In this document: positions 25,587-34,777 of the stretch, in pieces
How the letters are laid out: each line of letters begins with the position of its first letter
Numbering within the stretch: position 1 is the first letter of the stretch
Source: Paraburkholderia sp. BL23I1N1
Lineage (GTDB): Bacteria; Pseudomonadota; Gammaproteobacteria; Burkholderiales; Burkholderiaceae
NCBI RefSeq assembly: GCF_003610295.1
Contig: NZ_RAPV01000001.1
Coordinates: 4,464,001 to 4,528,000, forward strand
Direction: 5' to 3'
DNA: 64,000 bases
Position numbers and translations under genes: made by a program
Notes under the pieces: generated by a model
What the model was told of the DNA's origin: nothing
The model's input: only the letters and a program-made list of their open reading frames with translations
The model's database searches: none

Positions 25587-26531
25587 ATGACCGACTCCAG
25601 CCGACGCTATCCCGATCTCTCCATTCGCGCGCTCGATCCGTGCTTCACCTCGCTGACCCTGGCGTCCGCTTCCGTCGAGTGTCTGTATCAGGGCGCGCGC
25701 TGGTCGGAAGGGCCGGTCTGGTTTGGCGACGGCCGTTATCTGCTGTGGAGCGACATTCCCAACGACCGCATCCTGCGCTGGGACGAAACGAGCGGTGCCG
25801 TGACCACGTTTCGCCAGTCGTCGAACAATGCGAACGGCCATACGCGCGACCGCCAGGGTCGCCTCGTGACCTGCGAGCATCTGACACGGCGCGTCACGCG
25901 CACCGAGTATGACGGTTCGATTACCGTGCTTGCCGATCGCTATCGCGGCAAGCGCTTCAACTCGCCGAACGACGTGATCGTGAAGTCGGACGGTTCGATC
26001 TGGTTCAGCGATCCGACCTTCGGCATCGACAGTTTTTACGAGGGCGAGCTGCAGGAGTCGGAACTGCCCGCGTGCGTGTATCGCATCGACGGCCAATCCG
26101 GCGAAGTGACGGTAGTCGCCGACGACGTGCTGGGTCCGAACGGCCTCGCGTTTTCACCGGACGAGTCGGTGCTCTACATTGTCGAATCGCGTGGCGTGCC
26201 GCGCAAGATTCGCGCGTTCGACGTGAGCGTTAGTGGCACTGGCACCGCGCTGTCGAACAACCGTGTGCTGATCGACGCCGGCCCGGGCACGCCGGACGGC
26301 TTTCGCGTCGACACACTGGGCCATCTCTGGTGCGGCTGGGGCATGGGCACCGACGAACTCGACGGTGTGCGCGTTTTCACGCCGCAAGGCGAGCCGATCG
26401 GGCATATCGCGTTGCCGGAGCGTTGCGCGAACGTGTGCTTCGGCGGGCGCCATCGCAACCGGTTGTTCATGGCGGCGAGCCACGGGTTGTATTCACTGTA
26501 TGTGAATACGCAGGGCGTCCTGGGCGGGTGA
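25587..26531 (+). CDS. SMP-30/gluconolactonase-family lactonase
   Basis: The 314-residue beta-propeller of the SMP-30/LRE family has the conserved metal ligands: the glutamate of WSEGPVWFGDG, the asparagine of RFNSPNDVIVKSDGSIWFSDPTFGI and the aspartate of GTPDGFRVDTLGHLWCGW. These enzymes hydrolyse sugar lactones to aldonic acids with a divalent metal. The start at 25587 (MTDSSRRYPDLSIRALD) matches family length. It follows the DapA-family gene and probably feeds the IlvD/Edd dehydratase. Confidence 0.88.
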   Translation: MTDSSRRYPDLSIRALDPCFTSLTLASASVECLYQGARWSEGPVWFGDGRYLLWSDIPNDRILRWDETSGAVTTFRQSSNNANGHTRDRQGRLVTCEHLTRRVTRTEYDGSITVLADRYRGKRFNSPNDVIVKSDGSIWFSDPTFGIDSFYEGELQESELPACVYRIDGQSGEVTVVADDVLGPNGLAFSPDESVLYIVESRGVPRKIRAFDVSVSGTGTALSNNRVLIDAGPGTPDGFRVDTLGHLWCGWGMGTDELDGVRVFTPQGEPIGHIALPERCANVCFGGRHRNRLFMAASHGLYSLYVNTQGVLGG

Positions 26532-26584
26532 GTGCGCGAGGCATGCTCGCTGTCTTACGTCGCAACACATCGGGCAAATGCAAA

Positions 26585-26595
26585 TTGCCTGACAA
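26585..26595. promoter_or_regulatory. candidate GntR operator 3, before the ABC importer operon
   Basis: TTGCCTGACAA, an exact match to TTGYNTGACAA, upstream of the promoter of the solute-binding protein gene. Confidence 0.5.
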
Positions 26596-26721
26596 CCTAA
26601 TGTTCAGTCCAGATACCGACTCCGGGTTTGCCCTTGGGCTAAACGCACAACCCATTGAACCACAAGGATTCCCCGTCAAAATAAGCGGATTTATCAGCAA
26701 AGCGCCACGGCGAGTATTTGC

Positions 26722-26751
26722 TTGACATCGGCAGTTCCGCTTCGCTATGTT
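26722..26751 (+). promoter_or_regulatory. sigma70-like promoter of the ABC importer operon
   Basis: A perfect -35 TTGACA (26722-26727) and a -10 TATGTT (26746-26751), 18 bases apart, lie 73 bases before the ATG at 26824. Confidence 0.65.
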
Positions 26752-26823
26752 CCATTGGTAGAGAGACACCGCCAGCAGCACATCTGGCCGGCGGACTTCC
26801 ATACCAAGAAGCGAGGAGACGCA

Positions 26824-27993
26824 ATGACTGTTTCAGGCAGATTGGCGCTCAGGCTGGTGTCCGTAAGTCTCGTGGCAGGCGCCGCATGGGTATCCGCCGC
26901 GCACGCGGCCGATCCGGTAACGCTCAATATCGTCGACGTGGCCGGCGATCTTCAACTCACGCAAAAGGGTTTCGAGGCCTTCAAGGCAAAGTATCCGAGT
27001 CTCGTCGCCAATCTCACGTTCACCAATGCGCCTGCGCCGCAGTTGCCCGGCAAGATCAAGGCGATGCAGGCCGCCGGCCGCTCCGATATCGATCTCGTCC
27101 TGACCGGCACCGACGCACTGGCCGCCGGCATCGAGCAGAATCTCTGGATGAAGTTGTTGCCGGACAATGCGGCGGCTTTCCCCGGCGTGCTCGACAAATA
27201 CGCGCCTGGTCCGCGCAAGATGCAGGACCTCGCTCAAGGTTTCGGTCTCGAAGTCGCGTATATGCCGGCGGGTCCGCTGCTCGAATTCAACCCCGCCAAA
27301 GTCAGCGATCCGCCGAAAACACCCGAGCAACTGCTGCAATGGTGCAAGGCGCATCCGGATAAGCTGATTTACGCGCGGCCGGCGAACTCCGGTCCGGGCC
27401 GCACGTTCCTGATGGGCTTGCCGTATGTGCTTGGCGATAAAGATCCGCAAGATCCGATTCACGGCTGGGACAAGACGTGGGCCTTCCTCAAGCAGCTGAA
27501 CGATTGCATTCCTTACTATCCAGGCGGTACGTCGGCAGTGATGAAAGAGCTCGGCGAAGGCACGCGCGACATGACCGTGACAGTCACCGGTTGGGACATC
27601 AATCCGCGCGCGCTCGGCATCGTGCCGGCAGAATTCCGTGTGCAGGCATTCGACAACATGACGTGGGTGAACGACGCGCACTACATGGTGATTCCGAAGG
27701 GCGTGCCGAAGGAAAAGCTCGACGTGCTTTACAAGCTGATGAACTTCATGCTCGAGCCGGCGCAGCAGGCCATGACCTATGACGACGGTTATTTCTACCC
27801 TGGTCCCGCGATCAAAGGCGTGAGTGTCGAGCAGGCGCCTGCGCACAGCCAGGATGTGCTGAAGAAATACGGCCGGCCGGAATACGCGAAGCTGCTGGCC
27901 GAGCGTCCGCACGTTTTGCCGCTGAATGCGGCCGCCATGGTCGCGGCTTTCAAGAAGTGGGACAGCGACGTTGGCGCGCAGAAAACCAAGTAG
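26824..27993 (+). CDS. ABC transporter periplasmic solute-binding protein
   Basis: The 389-residue family-1 extracellular solute-binding protein has a signal peptide of about 28 residues ending SAAHA-ADPV. The mature part begins TLNIVDVAGDLQLTQKGFEAF. The fold resembles the iron/polyamine/sugar cluster of binding proteins served by PotA-type ATPases. Position beside a lactonase and a sugar-acid dehydratase suggests an aldonic acid or related sugar acid as ligand. It starts a four-gene importer operon with its own promoter. Confidence 0.88.
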   Translation: MTVSGRLALRLVSVSLVAGAAWVSAAHAADPVTLNIVDVAGDLQLTQKGFEAFKAKYPSLVANLTFTNAPAPQLPGKIKAMQAAGRSDIDLVLTGTDALAAGIEQNLWMKLLPDNAAAFPGVLDKYAPGPRKMQDLAQGFGLEVAYMPAGPLLEFNPAKVSDPPKTPEQLLQWCKAHPDKLIYARPANSGPGRTFLMGLPYVLGDKDPQDPIHGWDKTWAFLKQLNDCIPYYPGGTSAVMKELGEGTRDMTVTVTGWDINPRALGIVPAEFRVQAFDNMTWVNDAHYMVIPKGVPKEKLDVLYKLMNFMLEPAQQAMTYDDGYFYPGPAIKGVSVEQAPAHSQDVLKKYGRPEYAKLLAERPHVLPLNAAAMVAAFKKWDSDVGAQKTK

Positions 27994-28080
27994 TTGCTGA
28001 ACGAGTCCGTGCACTCGCTTGTTCGGGCCGCCGCGATTCGAGCCTAAAGAGTCACGCGTCACGCGTATCAGGACATCGCC

Positions 28081-29160
28081 ATGAAGCATCACTTTGAGCA
28101 GTTGCGGCTCGATTCGGTGAGCCGCAGTTTCACGAATGCGGAGGGCCAGGCGGTCGCGGCGTTGCAAGGTCTCGATCTGAAAATCCAGCGTGGCGAATTT
28201 ATCGCGTTGCTCGGACCGTCGGGCTGCGGTAAATCGACGGCGCTCAATTGCATTGCCGGATTGCAGCCGTTGAGCGGCGGCGGCATCTGGCTCGACGATA
28301 AACGCATCGACGTGCTGCCGCCGGAAAAGCGCGGCTTCGGCATGGTGTTCCAGAACTACGCATTGTTTCCGCACATGAGCGTGCTTGATAACGTCGGCTT
28401 CGGCTTGCAGATGCGTGGCGTTGCCAAAAGCGAAACCATGCGCCGTGCGCGTGAAGCGTTGCAGCTCGTGCAACTGGTCGGGCATGAGCGCAAGCTGCCC
28501 GGGCAGCTTTCAGGTGGTCAGCAGCAGCGTGTGGCGATTGCGCGAGCGATTGTGATCGAACCGCCGCTCATTCTGATGGACGAGCCGCTGTCGAATCTCG
28601 ATACGAAACTGCGCATTGAAATGCGCGCGGAGATTCGCCGCATCCATAGTCAGCTCGAACGCGCGACGCTCTACGTGACGCATGATCAGGACGAAGCGCT
28701 CTCAATGGCCGATCGCATCGTCGTGATGAAAGAGGGGGTGGTGCAGCAGGTCGGCACGCCGAAACAGGTCTATACGCGGCCACAGAATTTGCATGTCGCG
28801 CGCTTCATGGGCTATCGCAACGTGGCTGAGTTCACGCTCGAAGGCACGCAAGGCGAGGGGGTTGCGGTGAGCGCGAACGGCGTGCATCTGATCGGCACGC
28901 CGATGGACGGTTTCAACGGCAAGCGCGTGAGCGTCGCGTTGCGCCCGGAGGATATGGAGCGTGCGGCGCCTGGCGCGGAAAACGCTTTCGACGCATTGGT
29001 GACCATCGTGGAATACGGCGGCCGCGACTCCCTGCTGCGCGTGAAAACGGCGTTTGGCGACATGTGGGCGCGCATTGCGGGCGAATTCGAAGAGGGCGAG
29101 CAGATCGGTCTGCGCGTGCCGCCGTCGCGCACGCTTGTCTATGACGCAGAAGCCGTATGA
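28081..29160 (+). CDS. ABC transporter ATP-binding protein (PotA/UgpC type)
   Basis: At 359 residues it has Walker A GPSGCGKST near residue 43, signature LSGGQQQRVAIARA, Walker B LILMDEPLSNLDT, a switch histidine in YVTHDQDEALS, and a C-terminal TOBE domain (VALRPEDMERAAPGAEN). It energises the importer formed with the next two permeases. Its stop overlaps the start of the first permease gene (ATGA). Confidence 0.93.
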   Translation: MKHHFEQLRLDSVSRSFTNAEGQAVAALQGLDLKIQRGEFIALLGPSGCGKSTALNCIAGLQPLSGGGIWLDDKRIDVLPPEKRGFGMVFQNYALFPHMSVLDNVGFGLQMRGVAKSETMRRAREALQLVQLVGHERKLPGQLSGGQQQRVAIARAIVIEPPLILMDEPLSNLDTKLRIEMRAEIRRIHSQLERATLYVTHDQDEALSMADRIVVMKEGVVQQVGTPKQVYTRPQNLHVARFMGYRNVAEFTLEGTQGEGVAVSANGVHLIGTPMDGFNGKRVSVALRPEDMERAAPGAENAFDALVTIVEYGGRDSLLRVKTAFGDMWARIAGEFEEGEQIGLRVPPSRTLVYDAEAV

Positions 29161-30044
29161 ACACGCCCACGCTGTCGCCGCCACGCGTATCAATTGCGCC
29201 GCGCGACGCCAAAGCGTGGCTGGTTGCGCCGGCTTTGATCTTCATCGTCGCATTGTTCATCTATCCGTTTGCGTATGGTTTGGTGCTGTCGTTCCGGCCG
29301 ATGAATGGCGGCGGCCTGTGGGCCAACTATCTGACGTTCTTCACCGACACGTCGATGTGGCCGACCATTCTCGTCACGCTCAAGCTCGCTGTGCCTGCGA
29401 CGCTGATCAACGTCGGCGTGTCGGTTCCCGTGGCGTTCGCGCTGCGCCGCAATTCGCCCTATCAGAAACTCGCTACGACGCTGCTGGTGATTCCCGTCAC
29501 GCTCGGCACCGTGCTGATCGCCGACGGCATGCTCACGTACTTCGGCCCAAACGGCTGGTTTCCGCAGGCGTTGCAAGGATTGCATCTCTACACCGATGAA
29601 GTGCGTTTGACGCATAACTTCTGGGGCGTGCTCATCTCGTTGATCGTGTCGGGTTTTCCGTTTGCGTTTCTGCTGACGCTGTCGTACGTGACCGGTATCG
29701 ATCCGACACTCGCGAGCGCTGCCGCCACGCTCGGCGCGAGTCCGTGGCAGCAGTTTCGTCGCATCTATCTGCCGCTGCTGGTGCCGGGTTTAACGATGGC
29801 CGCGTGTTTGTCGTTCGTGCAGGCGTTCTCGGTGTTTCCATCGGCGGTGCTGCTGGGGGCGCCCGCCGGCCCGACGCGCGTGATGTCGATCGCCGCGGCC
29901 GAAGCCGCGTTCGAAAGCTACGATTATTCGCTTGCTTCCGCGATTGCGATGGTGATGGGCTTCGTGCAACTGCTGGTGGTCGCCGGCTTGCTCGGCGCGC
30001 GCCGCTTCTTCTACAGCGGCCCGGCGACGGGAGGCAAAGGCTGA
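29157..30044 (+). CDS. ABC transporter permease 1
   Basis: The 295-residue inner-membrane protein has six predicted transmembrane segments, beginning WLVAPALIFIVALFIYPFAYGLVLSF. The coupling-loop EAA motif is visible as AAATLGASPWQQFRRIYLPLLVPG. It overlaps the ATPase gene before it and the second permease gene after it, showing translational coupling. Confidence 0.92.
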   Translation: MNTPTLSPPRVSIAPRDAKAWLVAPALIFIVALFIYPFAYGLVLSFRPMNGGGLWANYLTFFTDTSMWPTILVTLKLAVPATLINVGVSVPVAFALRRNSPYQKLATTLLVIPVTLGTVLIADGMLTYFGPNGWFPQALQGLHLYTDEVRLTHNFWGVLISLIVSGFPFAFLLTLSYVTGIDPTLASAAATLGASPWQQFRRIYLPLLVPGLTMAACLSFVQAFSVFPSAVLLGAPAGPTRVMSIAAAEAAFESYDYSLASAIAMVMGFVQLLVVAGLLGARRFFYSGPATGGKG

Positions 30045-30973
30045 TGGCTAGCGATCACCGCGCCACGCGTCCTTCGTGGTCCGCGTCCACATCGAACGAG
30101 AATAACGACGGCGCGCGGCAACCCAGCAAGCGCGTGAAGCAGCGCGCCAGTGTGGCGGGCCGCATCTGGCTCGTACTGGTGTGGGGCGCGATGGTGTTTT
30201 TCCTCGTCAACGTGGTGTTGCTGATTGCAACCGTCGCGGTGAATTCGGTGGCGACCCGCTGGTTCGGCACCTTGCTGCCGCAAGGCTTTACGCTGCATTG
30301 GTATGTGCAGGCGTGGAGCGATTTCCAGTTGGCGAGCGTGTTGTGGGTCACCGTCGAAGTGGTCGGCGCGGTGGTGCTGTTGTCGGTTGTGCTCGGCGTG
30401 CCCGCAGCGTATGCGCTCGCCCGCGTGCAGTTTCCCGGCAAGCGCATGGCGATGCTGATTTTCCTGTTGCCGCTGATGGTGCCGCCCGTGACGTACGGCA
30501 TCCCGATGGCGACCGTGATGTACAAGGTCGGCCTCGCCGGCACGCTAGGCGGCGTGATTCTTGCGAATCTCGTGCCGGCGCTGCCGTTCGTGATCCTGGT
30601 GATGACACCGTTCATCGAACAGATCGATCCCAATCTCGAAGCGGCGGCGCGCATATTTGGCGCGAACACGTTCCGCTATTTCCGCTATGTGCTGCTGCCC
30701 TTGCTGGTGCCCGGCATGCTGGCGGCGGGCCTGCTCGTGCTGGTACGCACCATCGGCATGTTCGAGCTGACATTCTTTACGGCGGGGCCCGCGACGCAAA
30801 CGCTCGTGGTCGCCTTGTACTACGCTGTATTCTCAACCGGCGTGCGCGCACCGCAATCGATCGATGCGATGGCGATGATCTACATGGCGATCACGCTGAT
30901 CTGGGTGCTGATCGCGCTGCAATTCGTCAGCCCGACGCAGATTGTGTCGCGTGTAAAGGAGCGGAAGCGCTGA
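30044..30973 (+). CDS. ABC transporter permease 2
   Basis: The 309-residue second permease has a long polar N-terminus (about 45 residues) before the first transmembrane helix ([20 protein letters not shown]). The EAA loop is [26 protein letters not shown]. Together with permease 1 it would form the heterodimeric channel. The start overlaps the preceding stop (TGATG). Confidence 0.92.
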   Translation: MASDHRATRPSWSASTSNENNDGARQPSKRVKQRASVAGRIWLVLVWGAMVFFLVNVVLLIATVAVNSVATRWFGTLLPQGFTLHWYVQAWSDFQLASVLWVTVEVVGAVVLLSVVLGVPAAYALARVQFPGKRMAMLIFLLPLMVPPVTYGIPMATVMYKVGLAGTLGGVILANLVPALPFVILVMTPFIEQIDPNLEAAARIFGANTFRYFRYVLLPLLVPGMLAAGLLVLVRTIGMFELTFFTAGPATQTLVVALYYAVFSTGVRAPQSIDAMAMIYMAITLIWVLIALQFVSPTQIVSRVKERKR

Positions 30974-31022
30974 GGCGCCGGATCGCGGAAACACGCATGC
31001 ACAGAAGCACGGCAAAAACTTC

Positions 31023-32774
31023 GTGGAGCAGACGTTGACGACAAGAAAGAGACCTGAAGAACTGCGCAGCCACCGCTGGTACGGCGTGAACGATATGCGC
31101 TCGTTCGGCCACCGCTCGCGCACCGCGCAAATGGGCTATAACCGCGAGGAATACGCGGGCAAACCGGTGATCGCGATGCTCAACACATGGAGCGAGATCA
31201 ATGCTTGCCATACGCATTTCAAGCAACGAGTCGAGGAAGTAAGACGCGGTATCTGGCAGGCAGGCGGCTTTCCGGTCGAACTGCCCGTACAGACGCTCTC
31301 CGAGCCGTTCCAGAAGCCCACCACGATGCTCTATCGCAACTTCCTCGCGATGGAAGCCGAGGAGACGCTGCGCTCGTATCCCGCCGATGGCGTCGTGCTG
31401 ATGGGCGGTTGCGACAAGACCACGCCCGCCTTGCTGATGGGCGCGATCTCGATGGACCTGCCGGCGATCTTTCTGCCCGCCGGGCCGATGCTGCGCGGCA
31501 ACTGGAACGGCGTCACGCTCGGCTCCGGATCGGACGTCTGGAAGTACTGGGCCGACCTGCGCGCGGAGACCATCACGGAAGCGGACTGGCGAGGCGTTGA
31601 AGGCGGCATTGCGCGCTCGCCGGGCCACTGCATGACGATGGGCACCGCGTCGACCATGACGAGCGCGGCCGAAGCGCTCGGCTTTACGCTGCCAGGTTTT
31701 GCCTCCATTCCCGCAGCGGATTCGCGGCACGCGCAGATGGCCGCGAAAACCGGCATGCGTATCGTCGAGATGGTGTGGGAAGACCTGAAGCCCTCCGATC
31801 TCATCACCGCCGGCTCGATCGACAACGCCGTGACCACCTGTCTCGCGCTGTCCGGTTCTACCAATGCCATCGTGCACATGATCGCGCTCGCGCGCCGCGC
31901 CGGCATCGAACTGACGCTCGATCGCTACGACGACATCTCGCGCCGCACGCCGGTGCTGGCGAACATTCGTCCGACCGGCGCGTATCTGATGGAGGACTTT
32001 TTCTATGCGGGCGGTTTGCCGGCCATGCTCGCCGAACTGGGCGACCTGATCGACCGTTCGCAGAAAACCGTGAACGGCCGCACGCTCGGCGAGAACCTCG
32101 AAGGCGCGACGATTTTCAACGACGAGGTAATCCGCCGCCGCAGCGCGCCGCTCCTGCCCGATAACGGCCTCGCGGTGCTGCGCGGCAATCTCGCGCCCGA
32201 CGGCGCCGTGATCAAACCCGGCGCGGCGGAGCCGCAACTGCTCGTCCATACCGGCCGCGCGGTGGTGTTCAAGGACTACAACGACATGGCCGCGCGTATC
32301 GACGACGAAGCGCTCGACATCGACGAAAACTGTGTGATCGTGCTTCAGCATGCGGGGCCGGTGGGTGCGCCGGGAATGCCTGAGTGGGGGCAACTGCCGA
32401 TCCCGCGGAAGTTACTGCACAAGGGCGTGCGCGACATGGTGCGTATATCGGATGCACGGATGAGCGGGACGAGTTACGGCGCATGCGTGTTGCACGTCGC
32501 GCCGGAGTCGTTTGTCGGCGGCCCGCTAGCGCTGGTGCAAAGCGGCGATCTGATCGAACTGGACGTGCCGCGGCGCAAGCTCAACATGCTCGTGCCGGAA
32601 GAGGAACTGGCGCGTCGCAAGGCCGCCTGGGTCAAGCCCGAGCCGCGTTTTACGCGCGGCTATGGCGCCTTGCATCAGGTGCATGTGCTGCAGGCGGATA
32701 AAGGTTGCGACTTCGATTTCCTGCAGCGCGGCGGCGCTCGACCGGACGCAACCGCCGAGCCGGAAATTCACTGA
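31023..32774 (+). CDS. IlvD/Edd-family sugar-acid dehydratase (L-arabonate dehydratase-like)
   Basis: The 583-residue dehydratase has three cysteines of the iron-sulfur cluster in [17 protein letters not shown] and SPGHCMTMG, and the Mg-binding DK of the second motif. The N-terminus [24 protein letters not shown] and overall length match the pentonate/hexonate dehydratase branch rather than IlvD proper. It would convert an aldonate to its 2-keto-3-deoxy acid, the substrate type of the DapA-family neighbour. The start is a GTG 49 bases after the permease. The exact sugar is inferred only. Confidence 0.88.
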   Translation: MEQTLTTRKRPEELRSHRWYGVNDMRSFGHRSRTAQMGYNREEYAGKPVIAMLNTWSEINACHTHFKQRVEEVRRGIWQAGGFPVELPVQTLSEPFQKPTTMLYRNFLAMEAEETLRSYPADGVVLMGGCDKTTPALLMGAISMDLPAIFLPAGPMLRGNWNGVTLGSGSDVWKYWADLRAETITEADWRGVEGGIARSPGHCMTMGTASTMTSAAEALGFTLPGFASIPAADSRHAQMAAKTGMRIVEMVWEDLKPSDLITAGSIDNAVTTCLALSGSTNAIVHMIALARRAGIELTLDRYDDISRRTPVLANIRPTGAYLMEDFFYAGGLPAMLAELGDLIDRSQKTVNGRTLGENLEGATIFNDEVIRRRSAPLLPDNGLAVLRGNLAPDGAVIKPGAAEPQLLVHTGRAVVFKDYNDMAARIDDEALDIDENCVIVLQHAGPVGAPGMPEWGQLPIPRKLLHKGVRDMVRISDARMSGTSYGACVLHVAPESFVGGPLALVQSGDLIELDVPRRKLNMLVPEEELARRKAAWVKPEPRFTRGYGALHQVHVLQADKGCDFDFLQRGGARPDATAEPEIH

Positions 32775-32787
32775 GCGTGCCGAGGGC

Positions 32788-33393
32788 TCAATACCCTACG
32801 CGATACACCCGGCCCGTTTGCGCGCCTTCCACGCTGCGCAGGTAGGCCTGCGCCGCACGTTCGGCGCTCACTGGCTCGAAGCCTCGGAAGTAGGGGGCAT
32901 AGGCGTCGAGCGCTTCGGTCAGCACGGTCGGGCTCACCACGTTGATGCGGATGCCGCGCGGCAATTCGATCGCGGCGCCACGCACGAAACCTTCCAGGGC
33001 CAGGTTGACGGTGGTTGCATTCGCGCCCTCGCGAATCGGTTCGTCGCCGACAATGCCGCTCGTCAGCGTGAACGAGCCACCGTCATTCACGTACCGCTGG
33101 GCGCCCAGCACCATGTTGATCTGACCCATCAGCTTGTCGCGCAGGCCGACCCAGAATTGCTCGGCGCTCATCTCCGGCAGCGGTCCGAAATGCAGCTTGC
33201 CGGTGGCGGTGACGACACCGTCCACCTTGCCGATCTCGCCAAAGAGGCGCTCGATGCTAGCCGGGTCGGTGCTGTCGACGCGATACTGGCCGCGCGTCGC
33301 GCCCACTTCGATAACTTCATGGCGCGCTTTCAAGGCTTCGCTCACTGCCCGGCCGACCGTGCCGGTTGCGCCGATCACGACGATCTTTTTCAT
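32788..33393 (-). CDS. short-chain dehydrogenase/reductase
   Basis: The 201-residue SDR has an N-terminal nucleotide-binding motif VVIGATGTVGRAVSEAL. It lacks the canonical Y-x3-K; the segment GANATTVNLALEGFVRGAAIEL replaces it. This matches the compact YbjT/SDR subgroup often annotated as short-chain dehydrogenase with uncertain activity. It is convergent with the dehydratase gene, 13 bases apart. An operator-like TTGCCTGACTA lies 150 bases upstream. Confidence 0.8.
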   Translation of the reverse strand: MKKIVVIGATGTVGRAVSEALKARHEVIEVGATRGQYRVDSTDPASIERLFGEIGKVDGVVTATGKLHFGPLPEMSAEQFWVGLRDKLMGQINMVLGAQRYVNDGGSFTLTSGIVGDEPIREGANATTVNLALEGFVRGAAIELPRGIRINVVSPTVLTEALDAYAPYFRGFEPVSAERAAQAYLRSVEGAQTGRVYRVGY

Positions 33394-33542
33394 TTGCTGC
33401 TCCGTTCGGTATTAAATATGCAGTCGATTGTGGCTGCAGTCGGCGGGCGGAAATAGCCTGTTCGGTTTGCAGGTCCTGCAACCCGGAGTTTCTAATCCAT
33501 GACGAAACGCACCCCGTCATTCAAACGGGGCGCGCTTTGAAA

Positions 33543-33553
33543 TTGCCTGACTA
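33543..33553. promoter_or_regulatory. operator-like sequence upstream of the SDR gene
   Basis: TTGCCTGACTA is one base off TTGYNTGACAA. It shares the 12-mer AAATTGCCTGAC with the site before the ABC operon (26582-26593), which supports a common regulator. Confidence 0.4.
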
Positions 33554-33600
33554 ATCGGCGTAAGCGGCGTAATTCAAACGAATACGCGCAAAGCGAAACC

Positions 33601-34056
33601 TTATTTCGCCCGATGTAATTCGATTATGCGAGTGGGCCGCAAATGATTAACAGCGTAATGAATACGACCGCGTTCGCGACGGCTGCGGATCGAGCGCGGG
33701 TCGTCGAACAGATCCTCCGTTGAATCGACGCCTTCCGGCTCGACCATGCCTTTGTCGATGACTGTGTAGCCCGGTTCGAGCGCCAGCAGCAGATGATTGC
33801 CGCCAACCCGGCTGTCGAAGCCGGCCATGCCGTCGTGCGCCTCGGGCACGCTGTTGATGAGGGTCGCGTTGCTCGTCGTGATTTCGTCGGGCGAGATCGG
33901 GCTGTGACCGGCGATGCGGGCGGCTTCGAGATTCTTGCCGTCGGTGTCGACCGTGCTGTCATGGGTGCGGTCGTTGTGCAGTTCCGCCGTGCGCGGGCCG
34001 ACGGCGCGCGGTTGTTTGCCGGCGTCTGCCGGCTTGTTGATATCGCTGTTCATCAT
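33601..34056 (-). CDS. Burkholderia-type hypothetical protein (possibly DUF3005)
   Basis: The 151-residue polar, soluble protein begins MMNSDINKPADAGKQPRAVG. It has a repeated-looking core DGKNLEAARIAGHSPISPDEITTSNATLINSVPEAHDGMAGFDSRVGG and a basic tail (RSIRSRRERGRIHYAV). There is no signal peptide or membrane segment. The pattern fits a small Burkholderia-specific family that I believe is DUF3005, without known function. A longer upstream start was rejected because it has no ribosome site. Confidence 0.65.
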   Translation of the reverse strand: MMNSDINKPADAGKQPRAVGPRTAELHNDRTHDSTVDTDGKNLEAARIAGHSPISPDEITTSNATLINSVPEAHDGMAGFDSRVGGNHLLLALEPGYTVIDKGMVEPEGVDSTEDLFDDPRSIRSRRERGRIHYAVNHLRPTRIIELHRAK

Positions 34057-34308
34057 GCATTCTCCGTTGAAGAGGACATGGTTGAAGTGCAGCAAAACCC
34101 GGTCCGCCTGATGCACATCGCACAACGTGTCTTTGTGCGTATGAGTTTGTAGTGTGCGCGACGCTGCGGTTTCCGCGCGGTTATGCGCAGTGACGCAGGC
34201 GGGCGTTTCACCTGGCGATTGCGTCCGGCATTCTTTTCGTTTTTTTTAATGGACGCCTATTTTCTACAGAGTATGATCTTACTCCGACGAGCGAAGCGCG
34301 GTTAAATT

Positions 34309-34369
34309 GACGGCATGCGTCCGGCTGTTTTTACATGGATCGACGGCATGCGTCCGGCTATTTTTACAT
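34309..34369 (+). repeat. 33-bp-period tandem duplication upstream of a small gene
   Basis: A 28-bp unit (34309-34336) is repeated at 34342-34369 with one difference. Each copy contains GCATGCGTCCGGCT followed by TTTTTACAT. It ends about 60 bases before the small gene at 34433 and may affect its expression. The 34139-34308 stretch to the left has no recognised feature. Confidence 0.8.
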
Positions 34370-34432
34370 AGCTGACAACGAACAGATGCGCGCTGCTCAA
34401 AACATCTTACGGGCCGTCAGGGCGGGTGACAC

Positions 34433-34666
34433 ATGCACTTTGATGCTGCATTCACACATCGCGGCTACTTGCTGAATTGCGAGCCGGCGCGCGCGCGCGA
34501 TGGTAGTTGGCAACCTTATGTGGTCATCTCCCGCTCGAGCGACGGCGAACTGGTCGCCAACCGTTTTTTCCCCACTGACATGCGTTTCCCTGACGAAGCC
34601 ACCGCCATCGCGCATGCACGCGACTGGGCGGTGCGCTGGATCGACGCGAGCAGTGTGACCATCTGA
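34433..34666 (+). CDS. small conserved hypothetical protein
   Basis: The 77-residue protein begins MHFDAAFTHRGYLLNCEPARARDG. It has the pattern of small Burkholderia proteins with a beta-sheet (GSWQPYVVISRSSDGELVANRFFP) and a final helix (DEATAIAHARDWAVRWID). Such proteins are plentiful in these genomes and may bind nucleic acid or act in stress, but no function is established. Confidence 0.7.
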   Translation: MHFDAAFTHRGYLLNCEPARARDGSWQPYVVISRSSDGELVANRFFPTDMRFPDEATAIAHARDWAVRWIDASSVTI

Positions 34667-34777
34667 AGCATCCGGCGTGCCGAGCGGCGATGCGACGTCG
34701 CGCGAGCGGTGGCAAAACGCGGTAATCTCTTGGGACAATCACTCTGAACCGTGCCTCGTGCACGGCGTTGTCCTTTT

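Noticed and set aside
26833..28485. Long minus-strand frame of 550 codons opposite the binding protein and ATPase genes
   Set aside because: Its composition (His/Arg/Ala-rich) and lack of any domain mark it as an antisense shadow of GC-rich coding DNA. The same applies to 30927-32393 on the minus strand and to 49538-50833 on the plus strand.
22597..34369. CGTCCGGCTGTTTTTA shared between the luxR upstream region and the 34.3-kb tandem repeat
   Set aside because: A single 16-mer match is not significant in a 64-kb window, and no wider similarity surrounds it.
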